64,000 bases of DNA from Flavobacterium humidisoli (GCF_023272795.1 NZ_CP096829.1:4836001-4900000); one strand, 5' to 3'. Positions 19,953 through 28,636 are shown, numbered from the stretch's first letter. Translations and numbers: made by a program. The notes: a model not told the origin generated them from the letters alone.

Positions 19953-21967
19953 ATAAATAATATCAGAAGTTCCAGAACCGTCGATATCGGCAAGATGAAT
20001 GTAAGATGAATGTAAGATGGGTTAAAATGATCCGGAGTATCAAAAACAGGAGCATTGTCTAATGCTACTTTGGCTCCAAATTCTCCATAACCTAAATTGG
20101 GCCAATAGCAGATTTCACCATTTCTGATTCTTAAAATATCGGTCATGCCATCACCAGACATGTCTGCTAAATAAATTGTCTGTTTTTCATCTGCAAAAAG
20201 AATGTTGGGTCCTGTTTCTTCATCAAAAGATTTGGGTGTTTTTCTTGCTTCTGCATATCCCTCTCGCCCTTTTGATTTGTACCAGGTAAAAACCTGTTCT
20301 TCAGAAATAACGACTTCTGGTTTCCCGTCACCGTTTAAATCAAGCATTCTCGTGTTTGCATCACCAAAATCAATATTCGGCAAAGCTTTAAAAGAGCGCA
20401 TTCCAATCCATTCATTGTCATCATCTAATTCAAAATATCCTTTTATATTCGTTTTAAAACTTACGAGCTGTTTGCCTCCATCAGCATCTAAATCAGATAA
20501 TTGAAATTGATTTCCTAAACCTGTAAAGGAAGGTTTGGGCGAAACTAATTTTGCTTCTTCAAACGTTCCATTTCCTAAATTTTGTTTATAATACCAGCCG
20601 TTTGCCTGTTCAGTCAAAACCCCAGATAAACCTTCATTGTATAAATCGGTAAACTGATAAAGCTTTTCGTCTAATCCAGCTGGAGAATGAACCAAATCTT
20701 CAGTAGACATTTCCTTTATTTCAGAATTCCATTCATGTTTTTGATAATGAAATTCTAGTGGAGGCATATTTTTTTTAGAATAAGAACCATCTGTTTTTTT
20801 AATACAACCAAATGCAGTAACTTTTTTCAGAAACGTAAAATCCTGTTCAGTCCCAGTATCATAGTCAAATTTTAAATATTTAATAAGTGTTTTTTTATCC
20901 GATTTATCAGGCTTTATTGCCAATTCGTTAAAGACATGAAATAACAAAACTCTTTTGCACAAACGTGTTGTCCGAATCTCAAAACCGGTTTTATAGTCTG
21001 AAAAAGCATCAAGTCTGAAATCCCACGAATTTATTTTGTCTAAAGGTTCGTTTACGATGTCGGTTGTTCCATAATCAAAAACAGTTTGAAACATAAAATT
21101 GGTTTCTGGTGGAAAAGCATCACCGAACTGTTTATAAGGAGTTTTATTTCCGTATAATACTTTTTCAAGATAAAGATTTGTATAGGTAATGAGTCCTGAT
21201 TTCAGACGATTGCGATTGTGTATTGTTAGGTGGTCTATGCCAGTTTCGTCTTCTTTTTTATAAATGTATTCTGAGCAGTTTCCTTTGTCATCAAAAACAA
21301 ACTCTGGAAACCAGGCATAAATTTTTGTGGGATCATTTGGATTGAAAATTATCGAATTATCTGTCCAACCAAAAAGCGTTGAGCTATTATCTTTTGTTAT
21401 TATACGCCATTTAATTCTTCCGTTACTTTTTTCGGTCCAGCGTTCAATTCTTGCAAACAATCCTTCAATTCTGGGTCTGAAATTTTTAATTGTAAAGAGC
21501 TCGTCATCACTGTCTGTTTCATTAAATACATATTCTCCGTCACTGTTTGTTATAAAATTTCCATCAGTATCTTTTTTGAATTCGGGCACAAGATCTTCGG
21601 CATCAGAAAAAAGGAAAGTATCAGAATCTATACTGTCTAAGTATTGCGGAAGTTCTTTGTCTGTTTTTCTTTTTATAGACCCAATGTTCAAATTCCATCC
21701 TAAACCAAAAGTACCATTTCCGGAACCGGAACTGTATGAAACTTCTAGTTTTGGAGAAGCGCCTCTCGCAGGAGAAAAAGGGAGCGAAACTGCAAATGAA
21801 GAGGTTCCGTTTACAGCATTTACAGAAAATTTTTCATCAATGCCTTTTATAGCGCCGCCTCCTTTAGGAAGAGAAACAGATGGAATTTCTATTGCATTTG
21901 ATTTGGTTTTTCCTCCATCAGTTTTAAGGAATTGATTCTCAGAATTGTTTTTAGTTTGTTCTTTCAT
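19916..21967 (-). CDS. TcB component, N-terminal half (SpvB-like), out of frame with TcC
   Basis: The first gene of the Tc operon. The N-terminus has the SpvB domain signature (VSLPKGGGAIKGIDEKFSVN, LPFSPARGASPKLEVSYSSG, FGLGWNLNIGSIKRKT). FG-GAP/VCBS-type propeller repeats follow: LDADGG, MLDLNGDGKPEVVISEE and LADMSGDGMTDILRIRNG. In Tc toxins TcB forms the beta-propeller gate between TcA and the TcC cocoon. Normal sequence runs to FDTPDHFNPSYIHL; after an 11-bp tandem duplication the frame changes and ends 31 codons later in unrelated hydrophobic sequence. Both halves together span 7,895 bp; less 11 bp this is exactly 2,628 codons. So the ancestral or ON form is a single TcB-TcC protein of 2,627 residues. 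The ATG at 21967 follows an A/G-rich aagaagaa. Confidence 0.88.
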   Translation of the reverse strand: MKEQTKNNSENQFLKTDGGKTKSNAIEIPSVSLPKGGGAIKGIDEKFSVNAVNGTSSFAVSLPFSPARGASPKLEVSYSSGSGNGTFGLGWNLNIGSIKRKTDKELPQYLDSIDSDTFLFSDAEDLVPEFKKDTDGNFITNSDGEYVFNETDSDDELFTIKNFRPRIEGLFARIERWTEKSNGRIKWRIITKDNSSTLFGWTDNSIIFNPNDPTKIYAWFPEFVFDDKGNCSEYIYKKEDETGIDHLTIHNRNRLKSGLITYTNLYLEKVLYGNKTPYKQFGDAFPPETNFMFQTVFDYGTTDIVNEPLDKINSWDFRLDAFSDYKTGFEIRTTRLCKRVLLFHVFNELAIKPDKSDKKTLIKYLKFDYDTGTEQDFTFLKKVTAFGCIKKTDGSYSKKNMPPLEFHYQKHEWNSEIKEMSTEDLVHSPAGLDEKLYQFTDLYNEGLSGVLTEQANGWYYKQNLGNGTFEEAKLVSPKPSFTGLGNQFQLSDLDADGGKQLVSFKTNIKGYFELDDDNEWIGMRSFKALPNIDFGDANTRMLDLNGDGKPEVVISEEQVFTWYKSKGREGYAEARKTPKSFDEETGPNILFADEKQTIYLADMSGDGMTDILRIRNGEICYWPNLGYGEFGAKVALDNAPVFDTPDHFNPSYIHLTFILPISTVLELLILFIWGKINLAVGKT
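19992..20019 (+). repeat. 11-bp tandem repeat splitting the TcB-TcC reading frame
   Basis: aagatgaatgt occurs twice in perfect tandem (19992-20002 and 20003-20013), followed by a partial third copy aagatg (20014-20019). On the coding strand this duplicates the codons of YIHL. Eleven bases is not a multiple of three, so two copies put the downstream 1,900 codons out of frame. One copy (or four) would be in frame. Confidence 0.97.
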
Positions 21968-22215
21968 TTCTTCTTTTTTTTAACGCATTGGTGTAAAAAG
22001 CAAATGAGGACAGGATTGAATAGGCTTATAGCTTGGATTATTATGCTTACCTTAGATAAATCGGATATTAAGTATCAAATCTTAGATTACAATTAAATTA
22101 AAAATAACATTTTGACTTTTTTAATTCGTAATCAGACTCAAATATACATATTTAGTCAACAAAAAAATCAAGTATAAATACTTGTTTTACAATTAATTAC
22201 ACTTACAAAAAACTA

Positions 22216-22277
22216 AAACCTGCAAATCGTAAGATTCGCAGGCTTTTTCTTTTATAGTGCTTTCAAATTTTTTAAAA
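22216..22277 (+). repeat. Dispersed hairpin element, copy 1
   Basis: aaaacctgcaaatcgtaaga continuing ttcgcagg and ctttttcttttatagtgctt is almost the same as 49479-49544. The hairpin cctgcaaatc / gattcgcagg (one A-C mismatch) is followed by a T-rich tract, so it resembles an intrinsic terminator on the plus strand. Here, however, it lies between two divergent genes, where no terminator is expected. Confidence 0.8.
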
Positions 22278-22380
22278 CTGGATAAAATCTTTTTGGCAGA
22301 ATCGTAGGACATGTTTTTTTTAAAGTAAAAACTTAGCAAAACAAAGGTTGGCAAAATTTAGATTTGAATTTATTAAAGAA

Positions 22381-22416
22381 ACGTTTAAACAAAACATATT
22401 CGGACGTTTAAACAAA
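22381..22416 (+). promoter_or_regulatory. Direct-repeat operator upstream of SDR-AraC operon
   Basis: acgtttaaacaaa occurs at 22381-22393 and again at 22404-22416, 23 bases apart start to start, about two helix turns. Each contains the palindrome gtttaaac. The site lies 58-93 bases before the dehydrogenase ATG. Paired direct repeats with this spacing are typical of AraC-type binding sites, so the AraC gene two genes down is a natural candidate. Confidence 0.6.
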
Positions 22417-22473
22417 GTAACTACGTTTTGTATCATTTAATTTTGCTCCATTAAGTAACTTAAATTTAAAAAA

Positions 22474-23466
22474 ATGGAACAGAATAATTATCAGGGAAAA
22501 CTGCAGAAAGCGACCAGCTCGGGATTTGATGCTAAATCTACATCAAAACAAGTTATAAACGGCATTGATCTTACAGGGAAAACTGCGATTGTTACCGGCG
22601 GAAATACTGGCATTGGTCTAGAAACGGTTAAAACACTTTCAGAAGCTGGTGCAATAGTGATTGTACCCGCCAGAGACACAGAAAAAGCGAAAAGAAATCT
22701 TGATGGGATTGCAAATGTAATGATAGAAAAAATGGATTTGATGGATCCAGATTCTGTTGATGCTTTTGCAGAAAAGTTTTTGCATTCAGACAAAGCGCTA
22801 CATTTACTCATCAACAATGCAGGGATTATGTGGGTGCCGTTACGAAGAGATAAGCGCGGTTATGAATCGCAGTTGGCAACCAATTATCTGGCTCTTTTTC
22901 AGCTCACGGCAAGATTATGGCCGGCATTAAAAAAAGCAAATGGCGCAAGAGTAGTTAATGTATCTTCGGACGGACATCAATTTTCTGATTTTAATTTTGA
23001 AGATCCGAATTTCCTAAATCGCGACTATGAAACTTTGCAGGGATACGGACAGTCAAAAACAGCCGTTAATCTTTTTTCTTTGGAATTAGACATGCGCGCA
23101 AAAGAATATAGTGTGAGAAGTTATTCCTTATGTCCTGGTGCTGTTGGGGAAACAGAATTAGCAAGAGAAGCGCCGATTGATTTGTTTCAAAAACTAGGTT
23201 ACAGTGATGCTGAAGGAAACATACTTCCAGAAGTTGCTGCCTCATTAAAAACCATTCCGCAAGGCGCGGCAACAACTGTTTGGGCATCAACTAGCAAATT
23301 GCTTGACAATATTGGCGGTGTTTATTGTGAAAATGCAGATATTGCGACATTGAGTTCAAATGAAGCAATTATTGGCGGTATTAAAGCTTATTCATTAGAT
23401 GAAAAAAATGCAAAGCGTTTATGGAAATTAAGCGAGGAGATGACCGGAATAAAATTCGATCTTTAA
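22474..23466 (+). CDS. Short-chain dehydrogenase/reductase (SDR), retinol-dehydrogenase-like
   Basis: A cytosolic NAD(P)-dependent oxidoreductase with a Rossmann fold. Seen motifs are the cofactor loop TGGNTGIG (in GKTAIVTGGNTGIGLETVKT, residues about 32-50), LLINNAGIM, the catalytic Ser in VNVSSDG, and the active-site YGQSK (Tyr...Lys). Length 330 and the segment after LCPGAV fit the retinol-dehydrogenase/WW-domain-oxidoreductase-like group of SDRs, whose bacterial substrates are mostly unknown. The ATG follows an A-rich leader. It is followed after 29 bases by an AraC regulator, so the two are likely one operon. An activator/reductase pair of this kind often responds to small toxic or aromatic compounds, but that is inference. 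Confidence 0.9.
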   Translation: MEQNNYQGKLQKATSSGFDAKSTSKQVINGIDLTGKTAIVTGGNTGIGLETVKTLSEAGAIVIVPARDTEKAKRNLDGIANVMIEKMDLMDPDSVDAFAEKFLHSDKALHLLINNAGIMWVPLRRDKRGYESQLATNYLALFQLTARLWPALKKANGARVVNVSSDGHQFSDFNFEDPNFLNRDYETLQGYGQSKTAVNLFSLELDMRAKEYSVRSYSLCPGAVGETELAREAPIDLFQKLGYSDAEGNILPEVAASLKTIPQGAATTVWASTSKLLDNIGGVYCENADIATLSSNEAIIGGIKAYSLDEKNAKRLWKLSEEMTGIKFDL

Positions 23467-23495
23467 TATTTGATCTTTATACCACACAAGCAATT

Positions 23496-24311
23496 ATGGA
23501 TTATCAGGTAAATTATATAAACCCGGAGATTAAACTTTCTAATTACACCGGCAGGCTGTTTAAAACAGAAGCTGCGTTTAATGACCATTTGCTTGTGTGG
23601 TTAATTTCAGGGGAAACGAAAATTATTCAGGCAGATGAAAGTTTCGTATTTGGTCCAGGCAGTACTTTTTTAATTCCAAGAAATCAATTGGCCACCATCA
23701 TCAATATTCCAAAAGATGGATTACCGCACAAAGCAGTTGCGATGCATTTATCGGTTAAAAGACTGCGAGATTTTTATGATCACCAAAATGTAACGCCAAA
23801 AACGGCAGCATCAAGAATACTCAGTTTTCATAAACATCCGTTGCTCGAAAGCTGTCTGGCTTCGCTGATTCCTTATTTTGAAATACAGGAAAATTTTCCC
23901 GAAAATATCGCTTCTTTGAAAATTATCGAAGCAATTTCAATTCTTAGAAATATTGATCCAGATATCGACTCGATATTAGCCAGTTTTGACGATCCTAATA
24001 AGATTGATTTAATTTCTTTTATGGAGAAGAACTTTATGTTTAATATGCCATTGGAAAAATTCGGGTATTTAACAGGCCGAAGTCTGACTACTTTCAAGCG
24101 GGATTTCCATAAGGCTTTTAACATTACACCTCAACGCTGGCTCACCAAAAAAAGATTAGAACTAGCCTATTATCAGCTTACAGAAAAAAACAAAAAACCT
24201 GTTGATATTTATTATCAAACCGGATTTGAGAATTTATCGCATTTTTCCTTTGCGTTCAAAAAACACTTTGGTCATTCACCAACTGAATTGCAAAGAATAA
24301 AAACACAATAA
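23496..24311 (+). CDS. AraC-family transcriptional regulator
   Basis: A 271-residue regulator. The N-terminal part (about 1-150) looks like a cupin-type sensing domain. The C-terminus has the two helix-turn-helices of AraC proteins: MPLEKFGYLTGRSLTTFKRD and PVDIYYQTGFENLSHFSFAF, ending FGHSPTELQR. The frame is open from 23421, overlapping the dehydrogenase, but the ATG at 23496 (MDYQVNYINPEI) leaves a clean 29-base gap and starts at the conserved fold. It may control its own operon through the direct repeat at 22381-22416. It converges with the sensor kinase gene, 13 bases between the two stops and no terminator. Confidence 0.88.
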   Translation: MDYQVNYINPEIKLSNYTGRLFKTEAAFNDHLLVWLISGETKIIQADESFVFGPGSTFLIPRNQLATIINIPKDGLPHKAVAMHLSVKRLRDFYDHQNVTPKTAASRILSFHKHPLLESCLASLIPYFEIQENFPENIASLKIIEAISILRNIDPDIDSILASFDDPNKIDLISFMEKNFMFNMPLEKFGYLTGRSLTTFKRDFHKAFNITPQRWLTKKRLELAYYQLTEKNKKPVDIYYQTGFENLSHFSFAFKKHFGHSPTELQRIKTQ

Positions 24312-24324
24312 AGTCAGAGTACTT

Positions 24325-25962
24325 TCAAACAGAAAGATTTGGAAGATAAATCCAAAAAGTTGTTCCTTTTCCCAGTATACTTGTGAAATTAATAGTCCCA
24401 TTGTGGTTTTCTATAATACGCTTGCACAAGGCTAGTCCTATCCCATTTCCGCTGTACTGATCCCTTTGATGCAGACGCTGGAACATATCAAAGATACGGC
24501 CTGAATATTCACTGTCCATTCCAATACCATTATCTTCAATTGAAATGACATGAAAGTTACCTGACGGAGCTGCAGGATCAAAAGCCCTGTCGCTTTGAGC
24601 TGAAATTATACGAGAAGATATATTTACTGCTGGGTGTGCTGAATTAAATTTTAACGCATTATTTATCAAATTATAAAACAGCTGGCGCAGCTGCGTATCA
24701 AAACCATTGACAGCCGGAAGCGAACTTAAATTTATAACGGCTTTTTTTTCTTCTATGATAAGACTCAGATCTTCTAAAGTCTGCGCGGCGATATCATTAA
24801 GATCAATTTCTGCTGTAAATTTATCATGATTATTGGCACGGGAATAATTTAGCACATCTGAAATCAAATTAGATAACCTGCCGGCTGCCAAAGTAATTTT
24901 ATCAAAATAATAAAGCGTTTTCTGCTGTTCTGTCAGATGTTCCGCTGCTCTTGAAATCATGATCATGATTTTCCGAAGCGGCTCCTGCAGATCGTGACTT
25001 GTTATAAAGGCAAACTGTTCCAGTTCCTTGTTTTTGAATTTCAACTTTGAGTTTGCATTTTCCAGTTCAAGCTGAATCTTTCGCAGCTCTGAATTGTCCT
25101 TTAAAGCTTCAACAATCATTTTCTGGGCATTATTATTTACAAAATAAATAAGCCAGCTGCTAATAGAACCGTCTTCAGATTTATTTGGCATAATAGAAAC
25201 GTTATGCCATATAGAATTATCCTCTTTTTTAATTCGAATATCGGCAGAAAAATCTCTTTTGTTTTTTTTTGTATGATTCCATCCTTCGATAATTAGATCT
25301 ACATCATCCTGATGTATAAAAGTTGTGAGGCTTTTTTTATCAAAAACCATTAAAGGAGCTTTTACATATATATCAAATGCATTATTTGCTAAAAGCACAT
25401 TGTTTCGGTCGTTGACAATGCAGATTAAAACAGGAATTGTGTCAACCAGAGTCCTATAGCGGTTTTCACTTTCTCCCAATTTTTCTGATAGTGCTACAAG
25501 CTCGATATTCTTTTTTCTGATTTCATCATAAGCAGAAATTGGCGGCTCATACTTGAAGTAATCAACCAGAGTATTTATTTTTGCATCTGAAAGAAGTCCT
25601 GGTGAAGGCACGCGATGGCTTAAAGTTGTTACCGATTTATTGTCAGCATAAATGTATTCTATATTTCCTGATATTTTGGCTGCATATTTATAGGCTTCGG
25701 GATTGCATTTTCTAAGATCAATTTCATCAGTAAGGACAGCCAGTATTTCTTTATGGCTCGCTCTAATGGTATTGATTCCCAAGACCAGCACAGAATTTTT
25801 TCCATTAGCTATGGAGCATCTGGCTATTTCCGAAACAGCCGTAGAAAAACGGGTCTGCGACGGGATAGGCATGCCGCACATTTCAGCAATTTTCATCGAA
25901 CGTTTATGAGCCAGTATGAGGTCCATTTCATTGTCCAGATTAATTTTTACAATTTCCTTCAT
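24325..25962 (-). CDS. Sensor histidine kinase with RsbT-like N-terminus and PAS domain
   Basis: The last gene of the stressosome operon. Residues about 1-130 resemble an RsbT/anti-sigma ATPase fold (QTRFSTAVSEIARCSIANG aligns with the NQTKLITATSELVRNLLKYG region of the RsbT in this operon), but the ATP-binding Asn of the N-box appears to be lost. A PAS domain follows (about 165-290, ENRYRTLVDTIPVLICIVND), then HisKA with phospho-acceptor H323 (FITSHDLQEPLRKI) and a HATPase_c domain (LINNALKFN, EDNGIGM, GNGIGLALCKRI). No membrane segment is seen, so it should be cytoplasmic. No response regulator is adjacent. It probably links the stressosome output to a phosphorelay. The stop of the upstream phosphatase is 6 bases before its ATG. 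Confidence 0.88.
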   Translation of the reverse strand: MKEIVKINLDNEMDLILAHKRSMKIAEMCGMPIPSQTRFSTAVSEIARCSIANGKNSVLVLGINTIRASHKEILAVLTDEIDLRKCNPEAYKYAAKISGNIEYIYADNKSVTTLSHRVPSPGLLSDAKINTLVDYFKYEPPISAYDEIRKKNIELVALSEKLGESENRYRTLVDTIPVLICIVNDRNNVLLANNAFDIYVKAPLMVFDKKSLTTFIHQDDVDLIIEGWNHTKKNKRDFSADIRIKKEDNSIWHNVSIMPNKSEDGSISSWLIYFVNNNAQKMIVEALKDNSELRKIQLELENANSKLKFKNKELEQFAFITSHDLQEPLRKIMIMISRAAEHLTEQQKTLYYFDKITLAAGRLSNLISDVLNYSRANNHDKFTAEIDLNDIAAQTLEDLSLIIEEKKAVINLSSLPAVNGFDTQLRQLFYNLINNALKFNSAHPAVNISSRIISAQSDRAFDPAAPSGNFHVISIEDNGIGMDSEYSGRIFDMFQRLHQRDQYSGNGIGLALCKRIIENHNGTINFTSILGKGTTFWIYLPNLSV

Positions 25963-25968
25963 AAAGCC

Positions 25969-26982
25969 TTAAATTATTTTTCCAACCAAAATTGTGGCAT
26001 CATCAGTTCCTCTCACATTATCTTTATACAAGGCAGAAGCAATAATGGCCGGACTCTGTTTAATTATAGAATTCAATTCGCTTAAATTCCATCTGGTTCT
26101 CAGTCCGTCGCTATGCATCACAATAATCTGGTGTTTCTGGTATGGAACAATAGTGCTGTTTATAGTACGGGGAATATTATGACCTATAATACCATTATAT
26201 GGTGTATAAGTTTTGTTGTCAAGCCCGTTATAAATTCGTGTGTTGATATTACCGATACCGCATATATTCCAACTTTCTCTTTCATAATCAACAGTTGCAA
26301 TAGTAGCAACAAGTCCTCTACTTTTTTTAACGTATTCATGAACATAGCGAAGCACTGCTACAGGGTCATTTTCAGCGCACTGCTTAAAAGCTCTAATTGC
26401 CTGTTCTACCGCTTCATGTGCATTTGCTCCATGTCCTAATCCGTCTCCAACAAAAATCTGAAAACCTTTTCTAGAATATTTAATGTGATATCCGTCTCCG
26501 CATACTCGCTCACCCGGATAATTGACGCTTAATGCGGATATATCCAGTCCTGTATTGGAACGTGGAATAGAAATATCAGCTTTATCACAGATTTTAATGT
26601 ATTGGACAGTTCCCCATCCTCTCATGGAATAAATCTGAAAATCATTGCTTAATCTCTTAATAGCACCAATACCCTGACCAAGTGTACTCGAGGTAGAATA
26701 GCCGTCTTTCATTATCTTGGAAATGTTATCAATACCAGTTCCTTTATCAAGGCAGTATATTTCTATTTCATTACAGCTTCCGTTATGATTTGCCCTGTAA
26801 AGCAGATCGCCACCGCCAGCATATTTAATAAGATTAGAAGTAAGTTCGGCAATAATAATATCAGTTTCAGCTGCTCTATGCGGTTTGAAACCTAACTGAA
26901 GTGCTAAATTATGAATCTCTCTTTTAATAAAAGCGATAAGACTCCTATCGTCAATTTTGTAAACGGAAAAAGTATTATCCAT
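25969..26982 (-). CDS. RsbT-like ATPase fused to SpoIIE/PP2C phosphatase (RsbX/RsbU-like)
   Basis: A two-domain cytoplasmic regulator of 337 residues. The N-terminal about 130 residues are an anti-sigma-type HATPase like RsbT (TDIIIAELTSNLIKYAGGGD, LDKGTGI, TLGQGIGAIKRLS). Residues about 145-337 are a PP2C/SpoIIE phosphatase with metal-binding Asp in GERVCGDGYH and VGDGLGHGANAHEA and a final GTDDATILVGKI. In stressosome systems such phosphatases dephosphorylate RsbR/RsbS (RsbX) or an anti-anti-sigma factor (RsbU). It overlaps the end of rsbT by 8 bases, indicating translational coupling. Confidence 0.88.
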   Translation of the reverse strand: MDNTFSVYKIDDRSLIAFIKREIHNLALQLGFKPHRAAETDIIIAELTSNLIKYAGGGDLLYRANHNGSCNEIEIYCLDKGTGIDNISKIMKDGYSTSSTLGQGIGAIKRLSNDFQIYSMRGWGTVQYIKICDKADISIPRSNTGLDISALSVNYPGERVCGDGYHIKYSRKGFQIFVGDGLGHGANAHEAVEQAIRAFKQCAENDPVAVLRYVHEYVKKSRGLVATIATVDYERESWNICGIGNINTRIYNGLDNKTYTPYNGIIGHNIPRTINSTIVPYQKHQIIVMHSDGLRTRWNLSELNSIIKQSPAIIASALYKDNVRGTDDATILVGKII

Positions 26983-27388
26983 TTTTCCATTTTATTATAG
27001 TTACGGTTGTACCGTTTCCTAATTGTGTTTGTATATCAAATTCATTTACCAGCCTTTTTGTGCCCGGCAGTCCAAGGCCTAAACTTTTTCCGGTGCTGTA
27101 GCCATCCTGCATAGCCAGAGAAATATCTTTTATACCTGGCCCATTGTCAATAAAAGTTACGCGTACACCCAGATCTCGTCCGTTGGTTACAGATTCTATA
27201 ATAACCCTTCCTCCTCCTCCGTATTTGAGAAGATTACGCACAAGCTCACTAGTAGCAGTAATTAACTTGGTCTGGTTTAAGATACTCATTCCAATTTTTA
27301 CACCATACTCCTTTACGCGATTACGCAATGGAACCACATCCTGCTCTTTTACAATAAGCAGTTCTTCTTTATTGGTTGCTGTCGTCAT
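26975..27388 (-). CDS. rsbT: RsbT serine kinase of the stressosome
   Basis: An HATPase-fold protein kinase that in the Bacillus model phosphorylates RsbS and RsbR and is then released to the output partner. Motifs: the N-box TSELVRNLLKYGGGGRV, DNGPGIKD, and the lid GLGLPGTKRLVNEF. I prefer the ATG at 27388 (MTTATNKEELLIV), giving 137 residues and a 20-base overlap with rsbS; the frame also allows an ATG at 27412. The overlap on both sides (rsbS upstream, phosphatase downstream) shows a tightly coupled operon. Confidence 0.92.
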   Translation of the reverse strand: MTTATNKEELLIVKEQDVVPLRNRVKEYGVKIGMSILNQTKLITATSELVRNLLKYGGGGRVIIESVTNGRDLGVRVTFIDNGPGIKDISLAMQDGYSTGKSLGLGLPGTKRLVNEFDIQTQLGNGTTVTIIKWKNG

Positions 27389-27767
27389 ACACCTGCTCCT
27401 CGTTATCGCCATTGTACATTTTCGCGCGAAGCAAATCCATCCCTTTTTCTACATTTAAGGCACTTATAACACCGTTTAAAGATAATCCAAGCTCTACAAG
27501 AGTAATAGCAACCGCAGGCTGCATACCAACTACTACTGTCTGGGCATCCATAATTTTTGACATAACGGCAATGTTCCCTAAAATTCTTCCCATAAAGGAA
27601 TCAATAATAGAAACGGCAGATATATCAATTAAGACACCCTTTGAATTATGTTTGTTAATAGTATTTATTAAATCAGATTCAAGATTTTCAGCCAATTGGT
27701 CATACAGATCGACCTGTATGGTAACCAGCAGAAAATCTCCCATCTTGAGTATTGGAATTCTTTCCAT
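27369..27767 (-). CDS. rsbS: RsbS STAS-domain scaffold of the stressosome
   Basis: A single STAS-domain protein of 132 residues (normal RsbS about 120-130). The conserved phosphorylation segment DISAVSIIDSFMGRILGNIA places the acceptor serine at residue 57, equivalent to S59 of Bacillus subtilis RsbS. In the model, RsbS with RsbR forms the 1.8-MDa core that binds RsbT until the serine is phosphorylated. Gene order R-S-T and the 17-base spacing after rsbR are as in classic RST modules. Confidence 0.93.
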   Translation of the reverse strand: MERIPILKMGDFLLVTIQVDLYDQLAENLESDLINTINKHNSKGVLIDISAVSIIDSFMGRILGNIAVMSKIMDAQTVVVGMQPAVAITLVELGLSLNGVISALNVEKGMDLLRAKMYNGDNEEQVYDDSNQ

Positions 27768-27784
27768 GTCCGTAATCTAATTCG

Positions 27785-28636
27785 TTATTTTCTTTTCACA
27801 ACTGTAAGCTGAAGCATATCAAAGGCTGTTTGAAGAGCACTTGCAAGTGAAGCTTTGGTAATAATTCCAGTAAGATCTATTCCTAAGTGAACTACAGTTT
27901 GTGCAATTTCAGGGCGGATACCGCTGATAATACACTCTGCTCCCATTAGACGGGTCGCACTTACAGTTTTTATAAGATGCTGGGCTACCAGTGAATCTAC
28001 TGCCGGCACGCCTGAAATATCAAGTATCGCAATAGAACTTCCTGTATCCACAATCTGCTGTAAAAGATTTTCCATAACAACTTGTGTTCTAGAACTGTCT
28101 AGTGTACCAATAATAGGAAGTGCCACAACACCATCCCAAACACGAATAACAGGAGTCGAAATCTCGCTGATCTCATCAATCTGTCTTGAAATGACATCTT
28201 CTCGTCCTTTCATATACGATTCAAAAGTCAGGATTGTCATATTATCCAGCAGTTTGCTTAACTCTAAATTAGCGCTGTATAATTTTGAAGGATCAGACTC
28301 TATTTCTGAAAGAATTTTAGAAGCCGCTTCCTTAAAAGCAATCAAGTATTGGGCATTTTCACGAGGTGAAAAACCGCGTCTGCCCCTCGAACTTGAAATT
28401 CCGATTAACAGATCATGAACCTTTTCAAATTCGTCTGATTCAGTATTTCCATTTGAATGCTTTAAAGCATCCAGTAAAAGAGCCGCGAACTCCTTTGATT
28501 CTTCTTCTTCTGTTGCTCCGTCAGTAGAACCGCTTGCTTGTAAAAGCTGAGACCATGTAGTCAATAATTTGTTTTGGTGCTCTTTCAAGCTTGCCAGGAG
28601 ATTGTTCTGCATTTGTTGTGATATTTGGATATTCAT
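27785..28636 (-). CDS. rsbR: RsbR stressosome sensor/scaffold
   Basis: A 283-residue RsbR-type protein. The N-terminal about 150 residues are helical and should form the RsbR non-haem globin-like dimer that senses stress. The C-terminal STAS domain has ISTPVIRVWDGVVALPIIGT, the linker region around B. subtilis T171, and DISGVPAVDSLVAQHLIKT, where the position of T205 is a Ser (VDS). I start at the ATG 28636 (MNIQISQQMQNNLL); the frame opens nine codons earlier, but those encode a non-conserved hydrophobic lead. First gene of the rsbRST-phosphatase-kinase operon; a 104-base gap to the upstream gene probably carries its promoter. Confidence 0.92.
   Translation of the reverse strand: MNIQISQQMQNNLLASLKEHQNKLLTTWSQLLQASGSTDGATEEEESKEFAALLLDALKHSNGNTESDEFEKVHDLLIGISSSRGRRGFSPRENAQYLIAFKEAASKILSEIESDPSKLYSANLELSKLLDNMTILTFESYMKGREDVISRQIDEISEISTPVIRVWDGVVALPIIGTLDSSRTQVVMENLLQQIVDTGSSIAILDISGVPAVDSLVAQHLIKTVSATRLMGAECIISGIRPEIAQTVVHLGIDLTGIITKASLASALQTAFDMLQLTVVKRK

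Larger units (their letters stand above)
21968..22473. other. Divergent control region between Tc operon and SDR/AraC genes
   Basis: This 506-base gap holds the promoters of the Tc operon (minus) and of the dehydrogenase gene (plus). It also contains a dispersed hairpin element (22216-22277) and a paired direct repeat (22381-22416), listed separately. The part next to the Tc gene is plain AT-rich sequence in which I see no certain promoter. Confidence 0.6.

Noticed and set aside
25753..26439. Plus-strand frames across the phosphatase and kinase genes
   Set aside because: They are antisense shadows of well-supported stressosome genes with full domain motifs.
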